From Erysipelotrichaceae bacterium (GTDB taxonomy: Bacteria; Bacillota_I; Bacilli_A; Erysipelotrichales; Erysipelotrichaceae), in NCBI GenBank assembly GCA_900770275.1, contig CAAGJS010000049.1:1-13268 (forward strand): a DNA stretch of 13,268 bases, read 5' to 3'. Every line of letters begins with the position of its first letter. Within the stretch, counting starts at the first letter, position 1. A program made the translations under genes and the position numbers. Positions 1-6,236 of this stretch are shown piece after piece. The notes under the pieces were generated by a model that was not told the DNA's origin, ran no database searches, and saw nothing but the letters and a program-made list of their open reading frames with translations.

Positions 1-381
1 GTCATCGCCGATGCGCCGACCAGCTCCACTTCAATTCTTGTCGGAACGACGGCTGGTCTTGACCCGGTCATGAACCGCTATTATCTTGAGGAAAAGAAGG
101 GGGCAATTCTTCCCCGCGTGGCACCGGATCTTTCCCCTGCTACCTGGTGGTATTACAAGAACGCCCACTCCATTGATCAGACCTGGTCCGTAAAGGCAGC
201 GGCGGTACGTCAGCGCCACATCGATCAGGCGCAGAGCTTCAATCTATGGATCACCAATGATTACAAGATGAGCCAGCTGCTGAATCTGTATATTCTTGCG
301 GGCGAGCTTGGCGTCAAGACGATTTACTATGTACGTTCGCGGTCGCTGGACCCGGATGAATGTGAAAGCTGCTCAGCATAA
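1..381 (+). CDS. nrdA: Class I ribonucleoside-diphosphate reductase large (alpha) subunit, C-terminal part
   Basis: This is the last 126 codons of the catalytic subunit that reduces ribonucleotides to deoxyribonucleotides; the 5' end lies outside the window. Frame 1 is open from base 1 to a TAA stop. The peptide opens with APTSSTSILVGTTAGLDP, matching the family's conserved segment near the end of the ten-stranded barrel. A later stretch, QLLNLYILAGELGVKTIYY, resembles E. coli NrdA (QLLKDLLTAYKFGVKTLYY). The chain ends in CESCSA, the mobile C-terminal Cys-x-x-Cys tail that passes electrons from thioredoxin or glutaredoxin to the active site. The small subunit follows after 11 bases, so the two form an operon. 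The NrdA-like rather than NrdE-like assignment rests on resemblance only. Confidence 0.93.
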   Translation, partial: VIADAPTSSTSILVGTTAGLDPVMNRYYLEEKKGAILPRVAPDLSPATWWYYKNAHSIDQTWSVKAAAVRQRHIDQAQSFNLWITNDYKMSQLLNLYILAGELGVKTIYYVRSRSLDPDECESCSA

Positions 382-392
382 GGGAGGAAGAT

Positions 393-1448
393 ATGGAAGA
401 ATCCATTCAAAGAAAGCCGCTGTTCAACCCGGAGGGAGACACCGATGTCCGTGATCGGAGGCTGCTGAACTTCAACACGACCAATATCAATGACTTCAAC
501 AATCTGAAGTACCCGTGGGTTTCAAACTGGTACCGCAACGCGATGAACAACTTCTGGATCCCGGAAGAAATCAACCTGGACCAGGACAAATCCGACTATC
601 CCAATCTTCTGCCCGCGGAGCGCACAGCCTATGACAAGATTCTGAGCTTCCTGGTCTATCTTGATTCGCTGCAGTCTGCCAATCTTCCCAACATCAGCCA
701 GTACGTGACGGCCAATGAAATCAACCTGTGTCTTTCCATTCAGACATTCCAGGAGTGCATCCACAGCCAGTCCTACAGCTACATGCTGGATACGATCTGT
801 TCGCCGCTCGAGCGTGACAGCATCCTCTATCAATGGAAGGAAGATCCGCATCTGCTCAAGCGCAACACCTTCATCGGCAATCTGTACAACGAGTTCGTCC
901 AGCACCAGGATAAGCGTTCCTTTCTGCGCGTCTGTGTAGCGAACTTCATCCTGGAAGGCATTTACTTCTATTCCGGCTTCATGTTCTTCTACAACCTCGG
1001 AAGAAACGGCAAGATGCCGGGTTCCGTGCAGGAAATCCGGTACATCAACCGCGATGAAAATACGCATCTGTGGCTGTTCCGTGAGATTCTGCAGATACTG
1101 CAGGAAGAGGAGCCGGAGCTCTTCACGGAAGAAAACCGCAAGATGATCTATGCCATGATCGATGAAGGTGTTCGCCAGGAAATCGAATGGGGCACCTACG
1201 TCATCGACGACAAGATCCCTGGCCTCAATCAGTCCATGGTGGAAGACTATATTCATTACCTTGGCAATATCCGCCTGAAGTCGATCGGCTTTGATCCCCT
1301 GTATCCGGGACTGGAACAGGAACCCGAATCGATGCGCTGGGTATCCCAGTACGCCGACGCCAACCAGGTTAAGACCGACTTCTTCGAAGCGCGCAGCTCC
1401 GCCTATGCCAAGAGCAGTGCGATCGAAGATGATCTTGATACCTTATAA
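393..1448 (+). CDS. nrdB: Class I ribonucleoside-diphosphate reductase small (beta) subunit
   Basis: This 351-residue ferritin-like protein holds the di-metal/tyrosyl-radical cofactor that starts catalysis in the alpha subunit. All expected metal ligands are visible: Asp91 (YLDSLQ), Glu121 and His124 (ECIHSQSY), Glu188 (ILEGIYFY), and Glu222 and His225 (DENTH). Tyr128 sits where E. coli has its radical Tyr122, so this is a tyrosyl-radical enzyme and not a tyrosine-less variant. The length is normal. The start is fixed by an AGGGAGG ribosome binding site 6 bases before the ATG, just after the alpha-subunit stop. The gene ends at a TAA followed by an intrinsic terminator, which closes the operon. 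No nrdI flavodoxin gene adjoins it, consistent with class Ia, although the upstream side is not visible. Confidence 0.95.
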   Translation: MEESIQRKPLFNPEGDTDVRDRRLLNFNTTNINDFNNLKYPWVSNWYRNAMNNFWIPEEINLDQDKSDYPNLLPAERTAYDKILSFLVYLDSLQSANLPNISQYVTANEINLCLSIQTFQECIHSQSYSYMLDTICSPLERDSILYQWKEDPHLLKRNTFIGNLYNEFVQHQDKRSFLRVCVANFILEGIYFYSGFMFFYNLGRNGKMPGSVQEIRYINRDENTHLWLFREILQILQEEEPELFTEENRKMIYAMIDEGVRQEIEWGTYVIDDKIPGLNQSMVEDYIHYLGNIRLKSIGFDPLYPGLEQEPESMRWVSQYADANQVKTDFFEARSSAYAKSSAIEDDLDTL

Positions 1449-1455
1449 CCAAGAG

Positions 1456-1507
1456 AAAGGGCTATTAAGAACCTCAAGGAAATCCGAGGGCTTAATAGTC
1501 CTTTTTT
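1456..1507 (+). terminator. Intrinsic terminator after nrdB
   Basis: A long hairpin pairs AAAGGGCTATTAAG with CTTAATAGTCCTTT, with one G-T wobble, and has an inner CCTC/GAGG stem. A run of six T follows, starting 8 bases after the nrdB stop codon. The stem also faces the 3' end of the leftward arsR operon, but its opposite-strand tail (CCCTTTCTC) is a poor T-tract, so it acts mainly rightward. Confidence 0.9.
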
Positions 1508-1510
1508 GAT

Positions 1511-1536
1511 TGCAGGCATTTAAAACAGTGCCTGCA
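1511..1536. repeat. Perfect 8-bp inverted repeat beside the nitroreductase stub
   Basis: TGCAGGCA and TGCCTGCA flank a 10-base loop. The repeat spans the stop codon of the truncated nitroreductase reading frame on the minus strand. No T-tract follows on either strand, so it is not a standard terminator. It lies next to the point where nitroreductase homology ends and may be a scar of the deletion, though that is inference. Confidence 0.5.
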
Positions 1537-1645
1537 CAATCGTGCCCGAGCCTGCCAAAAGCACTTCGACTGCTTTAGGATCCAGCGGCTGATTCGTGAA
1601 TTTTCTTACCGCATGACGCTGTTTCATCGCTTCGTGCAGATCCAT
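1520..1645 (-). pseudogene. Nitroreductase-family remnant (N-terminus only)
   Basis: A 41-codon frame begins with ATG after an AAGGAG ribosome binding site that overlaps the stop codon of the upstream hydrolase. Its first 32 residues, including MDLHEAMKQRHAVRKFTNQP, match the N-terminus of NAD(P)H-dependent FMN nitroreductases, where the RHxVRxF segment helps bind FMN phosphate. Family members are usually 160-250 residues. Here the similarity stops after about residue 32, where AxxAPS-type sequence would be expected, and the frame ends at TAA nine codons later. Only the nrdB terminator lies beyond, so the rest of the gene is gone. The stub cannot form the dimeric flavin fold. It was probably the third gene of the ArsR operon. 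The stub may still be translated. Confidence 0.75.
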
Positions 1646-1655
1646 TGTTTTCTCC

Positions 1656-2444
1656 TTAGATTTCGTATACATCGTTCATTTGTTCCGTATCGTGCGTCAT
1701 CAAGACTGCTTCGCAATGGGGATCGGTGGCAAGATCCCGCAGCTTCAATAACGACTTCTTTGTTTCTTCCCGATTCCACTCCACACCTGGCAATACCTGA
1801 TCCTGCCAGGAGGGACGTCCATATCCCGCATCCCCGGCAATCACGAGAAAATGATCCTTCGTACCGACCCGTATCGCCGTCATGCCTGCCGAATGACCGT
1901 GCATCGGCATCAGAACAATACTGCCATCGCCGAAGAAGTCCACTTCCTCGTCTGGGAATGTTTCCATGTGCACATTCTTCCAAAGCCGTTTCAGATAGCG
2001 CGGATTTGTCCTGTTGGCCGCCTGCCATTCGCCAGCGCTGCACATCACATGCGGAACATTTCTTACCTCATTGATCCCGCCGGCATGGTCAATGTCCATA
2101 TGCGTCAGAATGCAGTAATCAAGATCACTGATCTAATAGCCAAGCAGTTTCAGCTGATCAATGATGCTTTCTCCTTCAGGCAATTGTCCCGGGGATGCGA
2201 AATAGTTGAAGAATCCTTCATAAGCCCTGGCGTCCTTGCGGATCGCATCATCCCAGCCCGTATCCACCAGAATTTTTCCTTTCGGATGCTCGATCAGATA
2301 TGCCCGTACCGGCACCGTAACCTTGTGCTTCTTTCCACGAAACAGTCCCGTGAATGCCAGCGGATTGCGCGACTTGTTGGAAAAGGGAAGCGCCTCATCC
2401 ACCACGGTACTTCCACACGGCAGAACATGTACCCTGATCATCAT
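1656..2444 (-). pseudogene. Metallo-beta-lactamase-fold hydrolase (N-acyl homoserine lactonase-like), interrupted by an in-frame TAG
   Basis: One reading frame of 263 codons encodes a complete MBL-fold hydrolase except for TAG at codon 104 (2133-2135). Codons 1-103 give the N-terminal half (LPCGSTVVDEALPF, then FLIDTGW-like LVDTGWDDAIRKD). Immediately after the stop comes ISDLDYCILTHMDIDHAGG, with metal ligands His115, Asp117, Asp119 and His120. Further ligands follow: the His of MHGHSAGM, the Asp of IAGDAGYG and the His of LMTHD. Everything after the TAG is thus intact, which points to a recent nonsense mutation, for example CAG to TAG. The start overlaps the arsR stop as ATGA, with AGGAG upstream. 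AHL-lactonase-like proteins of this subfamily act on lactones or other esters; the substrate here is unknown. A sequencing error is the main alternative. TAG is also the normal stop of the DUF1893 gene here, so recoding is unlikely. Confidence 0.85.
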
Positions 2445-2794
2445 TCCCCGCTCCTGTCGCCCAGCGCATTCATCAGCTTCTTTGCATGCATGAGTGTCTG
2501 AATCAGCGCATCAACGGACTTCGTATCTTCATCAAAGTAGTAGTAATTCTTCGTCCCTTCGCGGCGCATCTTGATGATGCCGGCATCTTTCAATATCTGC
2601 AGATGATGTGACACTGCGGGACGGGACAGTGAAGTCTTCTGTGCAATGTCATTCACCCGCATCCCGCTGCAGTCCCCGTTCTGCATCATGACCAGTATCA
2701 GATGCTGGCGCACCTCATCGCCCAGTGCCGTCAGAATCTTCCGTGAACTCTGGAACTCACTGGCAAAGTCTGTTATTTCTTCCTTCAAAACCAT
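2441..2794 (-). CDS. ArsR/SmtB-family winged-helix repressor
   Basis: This 117-residue protein has a winged-helix fold with recognition region VNDIAQKTSLSRPAVSHHLQ (about residues 47-66) and a beta-wing at about 72-88 (GIIKMRREGTKNYYYFDED). Its only cysteine is Cys42, so the CVCDL arsenic/cadmium site of ArsR/CadC is absent; it is probably a metal-independent, SdpR-like or redox-type repressor. A GAGAGG ribosome binding site supports the ATG at 2794. The stop overlaps the start of the hydrolase by 4 bases, showing translational coupling. A palindrome 20 bases upstream is a likely autoregulatory operator. The gene appears intact although both genes downstream are broken. Confidence 0.9.
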   Translation of the reverse strand: MVLKEEITDFASEFQSSRKILTALGDEVRQHLILVMMQNGDCSGMRVNDIAQKTSLSRPAVSHHLQILKDAGIIKMRREGTKNYYYFDEDTKSVDALIQTLMHAKKLMNALGDRSGE

Positions 2795-2813
2795 TGGATC
2801 CTCTCTTTCTCTT

Positions 2814-2837
2814 AATCGTTTAAATGTTTGAACGATT
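2814..2837. promoter_or_regulatory. Probable ArsR operator upstream of the arsR operon
   Basis: Arms AATCGTTTAA and TTGAACGATT form an inverted repeat with one mismatch around a central ATGT. It starts 20 bases upstream of the arsR start codon, where an autorepressor would block transcription, and has the AT-rich dyad form typical of ArsR-family sites. I found no clear -35/-10 pair nearby. Confidence 0.65.
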
Positions 2838-2891
2838 GCACAAATGATTATGCATCAGAAAATTCAGAAATGATCAATGGTAAAGAAAGTC

Positions 2892-2921
2892 AAGACAAAA
2901 GAAAATCCGGCATATGCCGGA
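2892..2921 (-). terminator. Intrinsic terminator after the MATE-DUF1893 unit
   Basis: A perfect palindrome at 2906-2921 can fold as stem TCCGGC, loop ATAT, stem GCCGGA. On the minus strand it is followed by ATTTTCTTTTG. It begins 8 bases after the DUF1893 stop codon. Confidence 0.75.
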
Positions 2922-2928
2922 ATGGTTT

Positions 2929-3369
2929 CTATTCATTCTTCGCGTTTGCACGCATCTTTTCCAATACTGTCCCAAGAATTTCAGGAGCTTTTGAAATGTC
3001 TTCAATACCGTTGGCCGCCGCTTCCATCGGACAGATATCGGTCTTTGTGCGGTTGAGAATCTGATCCAGCAAAGTTCCATAAGAATAGGAAATCCCGTAT
3101 TTCTCAAGCACTGCCTTGCCGCTTTTGCTCATGACTTCCCCATACACGGCATTGACGCCAAGATTTATATACAGCACCGCAGCACCACGTCCAACAACAC
3201 GATCCGCTGCACTGAAGCATCTGCAGTCCACCTGTTCATTGATCAGATTCAATAGCGGAGCGACGCCCCGTTCCTTCCGTTCAATGATCTGACTGCCCTT
3301 CACCAGTACGCAGCTGACATTATCTTTTTTCAGAAGCTCTTTTGCCTTTTCAAGGTCCTTCATATCCAT
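2929..3369 (-). CDS. DUF1893 protein (TM1506-like, deaminase fold)
   Basis: This 146-residue protein has the DUF1893 signature: VSCVLVKGSQII near residue 18, ERGVAPLL at 33-40, ADRVVGRGAA at 55-64 (DxxVGxxAA) and CPME at 113-116. The family structure (Thermotoga TM1506) belongs to the cytidine-deaminase-like fold, but no reaction has been assigned. The protein has no signal peptide or membrane segment. It lies 24 bases after the MATE gene on the same strand and is closed by a terminator, so the two are probably co-transcribed. Its ribosome binding site (GAGAAAAGC) is weak, suggesting low or coupled translation; an in-frame ATG two codons later is an alternative start. It ends with TAG. Function is unknown. 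Confidence 0.88.
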   Translation of the reverse strand: MDMKDLEKAKELLKKDNVSCVLVKGSQIIERKERGVAPLLNLINEQVDCRCFSAADRVVGRGAAVLYINLGVNAVYGEVMSKSGKAVLEKYGISYSYGTLLDQILNRTKTDICPMEAAANGIEDISKAPEILGTVLEKMRANAKNE

Positions 3370-3393
3370 GCTTTTCTCACTGTCTTATTCTTT

Positions 3394-4740
3394 TCAATAA
3401 GTGCGGCAGAACTGATCAAAGCCCCGCTTCCAGAACAGGAACATCGCAATCGTCGTAATCACCCACGACAGCGGGAAACAGAAATACAGCATCCCAAGCG
3501 TCGGATGAAGGCGCCAGAACGTAGCGATATAGATCAGACGCACCACCACGATGCCCAGCATCATCACGACCGTCGGCGTATTGCTGTAACCCATGCCGCG
3601 CATCGAAGCAGCCGGAATATCCAGCACCGCATTGATCCACAGCCACAGTACCACAAAATACATCCGCACCATGCCTGCCGCAATCACATCCGGATCATTC
3701 GTATACAACAGAAGCAGCGACCTGCCAAACACCGTCAGCAGAATCCCCATCGATGCCGAAGCGATAATCATCAGAATCAATGTCACCCGCATCACACGCT
3801 TGATCTGCCCATGATCATTGGCTCCCGAGGCCTGCGAAGTAAAGGTGATGCACGCATCCGAAAAGGAATTCATCGAAACATAGACAAAGCCTTCCAGATT
3901 CAATGTCGCACTGTTTCCCGCAACAACGATCGATCCAAAGCTGTTCAAGGCCCTTTGAATCGCAATGTTGGAAATTGACCACATCATATTCTGCACACCG
4001 GCCGGAATCCCAACCCGCATGATTCTTGCAAACAGAGGCCGGTCCAGATGGATTTTCCGCCACTCAAGCTTCGTCTCATCGCTTTGCCGCATCAAAGCGA
4101 TCGTCACCAGAACAGCCGACACAAGCTCCGAAATCACCGTCGCAATCGCAACACCCGCAACGCCCATCTTCAGCACAATAACCGTATAAAGGTTCAGAAT
4201 GATATTCAGCGCCCCGGATATCGTCAGATAAACCGTCGGACGCACCGTATCGCCCTTGGAGCGAAGAATCGCCGACCCAAAATCATAGACCAGCAACGGC
4301 AGCGACCCGGCAAAGTAGACCCGCATATAGAGCGCACTTTGATCAATGATGTTGTCTGGCGTCGAGATTGCCGCAAGAAGCGGCTTGCTCAGGAAAAGAC
4401 CAAGCGCCGTCAAAAGAATGCCGCCGGCAAATGCCAGCCAGTACGAGGTATGAACCGCCAGCGAAATATTCTTCCGATCCTTTCGACCGATCATGTTGGC
4501 AATAACGATATTCGCCCCGACCGCAAGGCCGTTGAACAATGAGATTAACAGATTAACCAATGGCGTCGTCGCGCCAACTGCTGCCAGACCATCTGCTCCG
4601 TTGAACTTTCCGACCACGATGGTATCTGCCGCATTGAAGGCAATCTGCAGCGTATAGCTCGCCATCAGCGGAAGTGAGAAGATGAACAGATTCTTGAGCA
4701 ATGGTCCATGCACCATATCCATGGTTTCCGATTTACGCAT
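3394..4740 (-). CDS. MATE-family multidrug/Na+ efflux transporter
   Basis: This 448-residue integral membrane protein has about twelve hydrophobic segments in two MatE repeats. The N-terminal repeat starts MVHGPLLKNLFIFSLPLM and includes FNAADTIVVGKFNGADGLAAVGA, a hallmark of the family. The second repeat begins near residue 245 (VGIPAGVQNMMWSISNIAIQ). Length is typical (440-480). MATE proteins expel cationic drugs or metabolites in exchange for Na+ or H+; the substrate cannot be read from the sequence. The start at 4740 has a purine-rich GAGAGGGG about 11 bases upstream, and the next in-frame ATG at codon 7 is possible. A strong extended -10 promoter lies directly upstream, so it is transcribed separately from the antiporter. 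A small hairpin (CTTATT/AATAAG, 3384-3401) overlaps the stop codon before DUF1893. Confidence 0.92.
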   Translation of the reverse strand: MRKSETMDMVHGPLLKNLFIFSLPLMASYTLQIAFNAADTIVVGKFNGADGLAAVGATTPLVNLLISLFNGLAVGANIVIANMIGRKDRKNISLAVHTSYWLAFAGGILLTALGLFLSKPLLAAISTPDNIIDQSALYMRVYFAGSLPLLVYDFGSAILRSKGDTVRPTVYLTISGALNIILNLYTVIVLKMGVAGVAIATVISELVSAVLVTIALMRQSDETKLEWRKIHLDRPLFARIMRVGIPAGVQNMMWSISNIAIQRALNSFGSIVVAGNSATLNLEGFVYVSMNSFSDACITFTSQASGANDHGQIKRVMRVTLILMIIASASMGILLTVFGRSLLLLYTNDPDVIAAGMVRMYFVVLWLWINAVLDIPAASMRGMGYSNTPTVVMMLGIVVVRLIYIATFWRLHPTLGMLYFCFPLSWVITTIAMFLFWKRGFDQFCRTY

Positions 4741-4771
4741 ATCCGTCCATCCCCTCTCAATTTCGCAGAAA

Positions 4772-4780
4772 ATTATAGCA
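4772..4780 (-). promoter_or_regulatory. Extended -10 promoter for the MATE gene
   Basis: The minus strand reads TGCTATAAT, a perfect extended -10 element (TG-n-TATAAT), 31 bases upstream of the MATE start codon. No good -35 hexamer lies 16-18 bases upstream, as is usual for extended -10 promoters. Confidence 0.65.
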
Positions 4781-4826
4781 GACGGCTATGAAAATGGAGA
4801 TTGCCAGCAATCAATCGCGCGAAAGC

Positions 4827-6053
4827 TCATTCATTTTCAAAGCATGGCTGCGACGGATTTCCCTCAGACTCAGGGATACCATGGTTACACAGTTTCCGAT
4901 AGGTAGCGTTGATCAGCACAGAGCCAATCGGCGCAGTGATCAGAATCGACAACACTGACAGCGTCAGCACCTGATCCCCACAGCCCAGGCCAAGCGAAAG
5001 AGGAATCGAACCAATGGCTGCCTGTACCGTTGCTTTCGGAAGTTCCGCGATTGCCACAAATCTCTTTTCTTTCCTGCTAAGATCTGTACCTGCAACGGAA
5101 ATCAATGTTCCCAGAGACCGCACAAGCAGTCCAATCCCCAGCATGACTGCCATTCCCGCTCCGGCAGACAGAACCGATGAAATCCTGACCTCAGCACCAA
5201 CAAGTACAAACAGAAAGATCTGCGCACCATCCCAAAGCCTGCCAAGACCCCTGCACATCTCTTCTGCAGAAGAGACATCTTTTCTGCGAAGAAGAATGCA
5301 CATACTGATTACGGCAAGCAGACCGGAAACGGATAAGATTCCTTTCAAAAGCTCTTCAACAGCCTGAAGAAGAAAAGCAAAGGCCAGCACAAGAATGATA
5401 CGCATTGAACCGGAAAGATTCGTCAGCCGGAATATGCGATACAGAAAAAGGCCCGACACAATCCCTGCAAGTACACCAAGAATGATTGACGAAGGAATCT
5501 CCAGAAGAGAAGCAGCCGAAACAGATTCTCCGCCAGCCATGGAGAGAAAGGCATAGAACAGAACAATCACATAGACATCATCCGCAGAAGACCCTGCAAT
5601 AATCATCTGAGGAATCCCTTTATCAGTTCCATAGTTTTCATCAATCATCCTGCTCACGGCTGGAACTACTACAGCAGGCGACACAGCTCCCATAACCGCT
5701 CCCATCAGGGCCCCTTCAATTCTGCTTACCCCAAGCAACGCCGGAGCCACAAATACATAGGCAAGAATCTCAAACGTTGCCGGCAGAAAGCACAGTAAAG
5801 CTGCAGGTCTGCCGATCCGTTTCAATACAGAACTGTCCAAAGACAGGCCAGCCTTTGCAAGAATGATAATCAGCGCAATCTGTCTGAGAACGGAACTGTC
5901 TCTCAGAAGATCTGCCCCGAGCAGGTTAAGCATCTGCGGCCCAAGCACAACGCCCGCAAGAAGATACCCCGGAACTTCCGGCAGACCAATTCTGCGACAG
6001 CACCATCCAAGTCCAAAGCCAGTCAATAGTAAAAGCGATAAACCAAGCATCAT
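4827..6053 (-). CDS. CPA2-type cation:proton antiporter, fluoride-riboswitch controlled
   Basis: This 408-residue membrane protein has about 11-13 hydrophobic segments and belongs to the Na+/H+ exchanger (KefB/NapA-like) superfamily. Visible family features are the N-terminal GLPEVPGYLLAGVVLGP (residues 23-39), the ion-binding pair Asp158-Asp159 in AGSSADDVYVI, and PKATVQAAIG at 339-348. It has no C-terminal RCK/TrkA domain, so it is the transporter core alone. The start has an AAGGGAG ribosome binding site; a second ATG follows directly. The leader carries a promoter and a fluoride riboswitch, so expression should rise when fluoride accumulates. Na+/H+-antiporter-like genes are among those known to follow crcB-motif riboswitches. 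The likely role is fluoride or acid-fluoride resistance by proton/cation exchange; whether it moves fluoride itself is not shown. The start of the MATE gene is 86 bases downstream. Confidence 0.9.
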   Translation of the reverse strand: MMLGLSLLLLTGFGLGWCCRRIGLPEVPGYLLAGVVLGPQMLNLLGADLLRDSSVLRQIALIIILAKAGLSLDSSVLKRIGRPAALLCFLPATFEILAYVFVAPALLGVSRIEGALMGAVMGAVSPAVVVPAVSRMIDENYGTDKGIPQMIIAGSSADDVYVIVLFYAFLSMAGGESVSAASLLEIPSSIILGVLAGIVSGLFLYRIFRLTNLSGSMRIILVLAFAFLLQAVEELLKGILSVSGLLAVISMCILLRRKDVSSAEEMCRGLGRLWDGAQIFLFVLVGAEVRISSVLSAGAGMAVMLGIGLLVRSLGTLISVAGTDLSRKEKRFVAIAELPKATVQAAIGSIPLSLGLGCGDQVLTLSVLSILITAPIGSVLINATYRKLCNHGIPESEGNPSQPCFENE

Positions 6054-6079
6054 GAATCATTCTCCCTTCTCAAGCCCGC

Positions 6080-6129
6080 AAAAAAGCTGATGCTTTCCAT
6101 GCGGGAAAAACCGCACAGAAGTCATCAGC
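6080..6129 (-). terminator. Riboswitch expression-platform terminator
   Basis: AGCUGAUG from the 3' part of the aptamer (6130-6123) pairs with CAUCAGCU (6092-6085), followed by U residues down to 6080. An inner hairpin, UGCGG/CCGCA, fills the loop. Since the left arm contains the conserved CUGAUG of the aptamer, ligand-bound aptamer and terminator cannot coexist: fluoride binding should prevent termination, giving a genetic ON switch. Confidence 0.82.
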
Positions 6130-6175
6130 TCATCAGCAGTTCGGGATTACTCCCAGGGAGACTTCATTCCCTGAC
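6112..6175 (-). ncRNA. Fluoride riboswitch aptamer (crcB motif)
   Basis: On the minus strand, CAGGGA (6173-6168) can pair with UCCCUG as a 6-bp pseudoknot. Between them AUG starts P1, where GAAGUC pairs with GACUUC near the 3' end. A short GCU-GAUG-AGC stem (P3) is preceded by AACU and followed by UGAUGACUUCUGUG. These match the Thermotoga petrophila aptamer (AUGAGGCC, AACUG, CUGAUGGCCUCU). The fluoride-contacting and linchpin nucleotides of that structure have equivalents here: AUG in the 5' part, and U38, A40, U41, G42 and U48 in the 3' part. Two oddities are an extra mini-hairpin (GGGAGUAAUCCC) after the pseudoknot and a P3 of only 3 bp. The aptamer starts just after the predicted transcription start and precedes the antiporter. 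Identification is by eye. Confidence 0.85.
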
Positions 6176-6182
6176 ACGGAAG

Positions 6183-6211
6183 ATCTTACCGCCGAAAGAA
6201 TTCTCCGTCAA
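6183..6211 (-). promoter_or_regulatory. Promoter for the riboswitch-antiporter transcript
   Basis: On the minus strand, TTGACG (-35, 6211-6206; 5/6 match) and TAAGAT (-10, 6188-6183; 4/6) are separated by exactly 17 bases. Transcription would begin near 6176, immediately before the aptamer. It separates this transcript from the flavin reductase gene ending at 6237. Confidence 0.75.
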
Positions 6212-6236
6212 TTCAAAATCCGTTTCGTTGTTTCAA

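Noticed and set aside
522..1256. Open frame of 244 codons on the minus strand inside nrdB
   Set aside because: It is the antisense shadow of nrdB, whose catalytic residues are all confirmed.
2133..2135. Pyrrolysine or other recoding at the TAG
   Set aside because: MBL-fold hydrolases of this type are not known to need it, no recoding structure is seen, and TAG is used as a normal stop at 2929-2931.
1851..2501. Open frame of 216 codons on the plus strand over the broken hydrolase
   Set aside because: The minus-strand frame has clear MBL motifs and ribosome binding sites; the plus frame has none.
3384..3401. Hairpin CTTATT/AATAAG at the MATE stop codon
   Set aside because: AT-rich 6-bp stem without a T-tract; probably has no terminator function, though it might affect coupling to DUF1893.
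4799..4812. Small hairpin GATTG/CAATC after the antiporter
   Set aside because: Only a 5-bp stem, with a weak T-tract (TCCATTTT) on the minus strand; not enough to call a terminator.
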